Source of the DNA: Methylococcus geothermalis
GTDB lineage: Bacteria > Pseudomonadota > Gammaproteobacteria > Methylococcales > Methylococcaceae
Assembly: GCF_012769535.1 (NCBI RefSeq)
Contig: NZ_CP046565.1
Coordinates: forward strand, 2,866,501-2,930,500
DNA: 64,000 bases
Reading direction: 5' to 3'
Shown: piece after piece, positions 61,941 through 64,000 of the stretch
Layout: each line of letters starts with the position of its first letter
How positions within the stretch are numbered: position 1 is the stretch's first letter
The notes under the pieces: generated by a model
Told to the model about the DNA's origin: nothing
Databases searched by the model: none
The model's input: the letters and a program-made list of their open reading frames with translations, nothing else
Program-made: the position numbers and the translations under genes

Positions 61941-63806
61941 TCAATCCTGTTCGGGTTTGATATAGACGTCCGCATGCCTGCGCATTTCCGCCACGAAGGC
62001 GGCGAATTCTTTTTGGCCCGCGCCGCGAGCCAGCGACTGGCGCACGGTCTCCATTCCCTTGTCCGCTTCCGGGGACGCTTCTCCATCCCTGATCGCAGTG
62101 AGGCGGAGGATGGCATGGTCGCCGTTTTCCAGCGCGACCAGATTCGGGCGGTCCAATTCCCGCGTTCCGAAGGCGGCATTCACGATGGGCGCAGGCACGG
62201 TCGATGCGTCGCGCTTGATCATGAGAGGCCCGGTGACTTCCCAGTGGTGGACCTTCGCCACTTCGCCCAAGGTCTTACCCGCCTGGATAGCCTTGATTGC
62301 CGCTTCGGCCATGCTGCGGGTCTTGTCCCGCGCGGCCTGATCGCGCAGGCGGGCGACGATCTCGCCGCGCACTTCGGGAAGAGGCTTGACTTCGGCCGGA
62401 CGATGCTCCTTCAATCTGAGCACGACGACCCTGTCCGCGCCGATTTCCACGGGATCGCTGTTCTTGCCGCCGAGCACCTCTTCGCTGAAAGCCGCCTTGC
62501 GCACTGCCTCCTCCGCAAAGATCCCTCCCCCCCCATCTCGGGTGAAAGGCTGACTTTCCTCGACCTTCAGCCCCAGCGCCTGCGCCGCCGGCTCCAGCGT
62601 GTCGGGGTGTTCGAAAGCAGACTCAGTAAGTTTCTGCCCCAAGTCGTAGAATCTGTTTTCCGCCGCGTTCCTCCGGAAGCCGGCGGCCACCTCGTCCTTG
62701 ACCTGCTCGTATGGCTTGGTCGAGGCGGGCACCAGTTCGGTCACCTTGATCAAGTGATAGCCGAAAGATGTCTTGACCGGCTCGGATACCGCGCCCTGGG
62801 CCAGGGCCAGCGCCGCCTTCTCGAAGTTAGGCTCCATGGCGCCCTTGGCGACCATACCGAGATCGCCGCCCTTCTCGGCCGAAACCCGGTCGTCGGATGC
62901 TTCCTTGGCGACCTTGGCGAAATCCTCTCCCTTGAGCAGGCGATCCCGGATCTGGTTGATCTTCGCCAGCGCAGCAGACTCCTCTTCGGGCTTGGCCGGA
63001 TCCACCGTCACGAGGATATGGCTCACCCTCCGCCGCTCTTCGGTGGTGAACGCGGCCTTCTGTTCCTCGTAGAAATTCCTGAGGTCTTCCTCGGTGGGCT
63101 TCACCTCTCTGGCCACATCGTCGAGGCTCAACGACAGGAAACTCACGGTCACGGATTCGGGGGATTGAAACGCCTCCTGGTGCGAGCGGTAATACTCGTC
63201 GACAGCCGCGTCGGACACTTCTCCGTCGGCCTTTGCCAATGGCAGTGTCGCAAACTCGATTTCGCGCTCCTGATTCTTCAGGCGGAAGAAGGCTTCCGCT
63301 TGCTGCCTGGTGGCGAAAGCGGTGTCGGTAATGCCCCGTTGAAACTGCTCCATCAACAGAGCGCGCTTCACCTGCTCGACGAATGCCGGCGAACTCATCC
63401 CTTGAGCCGAAAGCATGACGTTGTACTTATCCTTGTCGAATTTGCCGTCGGTCTGAAAATACGGCAGGGTTTGAATGAAGGCGCGCACCGCGGTATCGGG
63501 GACGGCCAGCCCCTCGCCCGCTGCCGCCTGCGCGATCAGCTCGTCGCGTACCAGACGTTCGAGGGCCTGCCGCTTCAGTTGTTTTTCGTCGACATCCCCC
63601 AACCCCACCAAGTTGGCCAGATCCTGCTGATAGGCTTGAACCAGATCACGCTCGAAGAATTCCCGGTCACCGACGACCGCCACGGGCGCCTCCTTGCCCG
63701 AATCGAAATAGTTGTTGATTCCCCAAAAGGCAAAAGGAATACCCACCAGGATCAACATCGCCCAGGCGAAAATACCCTGCGCTTTATCACGAATGGCCTG
63801 CAGCAT
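61941..63806 (-). CDS. ppiD: Membrane-anchored peptidyl-prolyl isomerase PpiD
   Basis: The 621-residue protein has an N-terminal anchor (GIFAWAMLILVGIPFAFWG), a SurA-like chaperone N-domain, one parvulin domain (VSHILVTVDPAKP to KTSFGYHLIKVTEL) and a long C-terminal domain, matching E. coli PpiD (623). It assists folding of envelope proteins as they leave the Sec channel. There is no N-terminal cleavage site. Upstream (63807-64000) I see no coding sequence. Confidence 0.93.
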   Translation of the reverse strand: MLQAIRDKAQGIFAWAMLILVGIPFAFWGINNYFDSGKEAPVAVVGDREFFERDLVQAYQQDLANLVGLGDVDEKQLKRQALERLVRDELIAQAAAGEGLAVPDTAVRAFIQTLPYFQTDGKFDKDKYNVMLSAQGMSSPAFVEQVKRALLMEQFQRGITDTAFATRQQAEAFFRLKNQEREIEFATLPLAKADGEVSDAAVDEYYRSHQEAFQSPESVTVSFLSLSLDDVAREVKPTEEDLRNFYEEQKAAFTTEERRRVSHILVTVDPAKPEEESAALAKINQIRDRLLKGEDFAKVAKEASDDRVSAEKGGDLGMVAKGAMEPNFEKAALALAQGAVSEPVKTSFGYHLIKVTELVPASTKPYEQVKDEVAAGFRRNAAENRFYDLGQKLTESAFEHPDTLEPAAQALGLKVEESQPFTRDGGGGIFAEEAVRKAAFSEEVLGGKNSDPVEIGADRVVVLRLKEHRPAEVKPLPEVRGEIVARLRDQAARDKTRSMAEAAIKAIQAGKTLGEVAKVHHWEVTGPLMIKRDASTVPAPIVNAAFGTRELDRPNLVALENGDHAILRLTAIRDGEASPEADKGMETVRQSLARGAGQKEFAAFVAEMRRHADVYIKPEQD

Positions 63807-63847
63807 ATATCAGTACCGGAATGACTCTCGTTGACATCGTTTGGAAT

Positions 63848-63876
63848 CGGGAAAAATCGCTTTCCCGGCCATTTTT
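63848..63876 (+). terminator. Hairpin followed by T-run, plus strand
   Basis: CGGGAAA at 63848-63854 pairs with TTTCCCG at 63861-63867 around AATCGC, and five T residues follow at 63872-63876. On the plus strand this is a fair Rho-independent terminator, but no plus-strand gene ends here; it may instead be part of the ppiD upstream region. Confidence 0.35.
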
Positions 63877-64000
63877 CCTGCGCCAATCCCAAACCCGGTT
63901 TGGGGTTGACTCCTATCTTTTCCGCTCGAGCGGCCAAAAAACGCGTGACACGCCATGTCCCGTGCGGACGCCCGGACTTTCCGGCGCGCCTTTGGACGAA

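Noticed and set aside
63893-63903. AAACCCGGTTT palindrome upstream of ppiD
   Set aside because: Too short and without a known operator match to call a site.

Overview
The window is high-GC gammaproteobacterial chromosome. Gene content (RlmD, RlmJ, RluE, a synthetase-type RelA, Orn, RsgA, PpiD, NDH-2, CysM, a sigma-54 activator) and protein style fit a Methylococcales-type methanotroph such as Methylococcus. This is an inference, because no methane-oxidation gene lies in the window. No rRNA, tRNA or CRISPR array was found.

Layout. 1-5465 (minus): end of an aryl-polyene-like lipid pigment cluster, reading ACP, membrane protein, acyl-ACP ligase, dehydratase, acyltransferase, LolA-like carrier, MMPL exporter; it runs off the left edge. 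5689-9310: a sigma-54 activator divergent from a methyltransferase/beta-carbonic anhydrase pair that has a good -24/-12 promoter. 9515-16364: AAA+ ATPase, two unknown proteins, rlmD, cysM, and a CDF metal exporter. 17301-22167: a minus-strand envelope redox group (porin, lipoprotein, FMN-binding protein, small membrane protein) divergent from a di-heme peroxidase behind a Fur-like palindrome. 22172-24534: two divergent Ca2+/H+ antiporters.

24784-31184 is the most unusual part. It is a plus-strand gene row made of a small membrane protein, a P1B-like ATPase with all catalytic motifs but no CPC metal site, two small unknown proteins, and a second P-type ATPase homologue that has lost every catalytic signature. 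A separate small protein at 60867-61364 carries a domain resembling the N-terminal domains of both ATPases. I propose a metal-related transporter with a pseudo-ATPase partner.

31598-37654 holds housekeeping genes (rlmJ, ndh, CHAD protein, relA). 37699-40090 is an AT-richer island with a patatin-like phospholipase and an IS3-type remnant. 40247-53230 includes a lipoprotein plus Lnb/DUF4105-like protein, an RNA methyltransferase, a Uma2 nuclease-like protein, RluE, a large membrane GGDEF-EAL regulator, a ChaA-like antiporter behind a possible leader peptide, and a second-type EF-G. 53432-63806 carries asparagine synthase and glycosyltransferase genes, orn, a CAAX protease, rsgA, a truncated ATP-grasp gene and ppiD.
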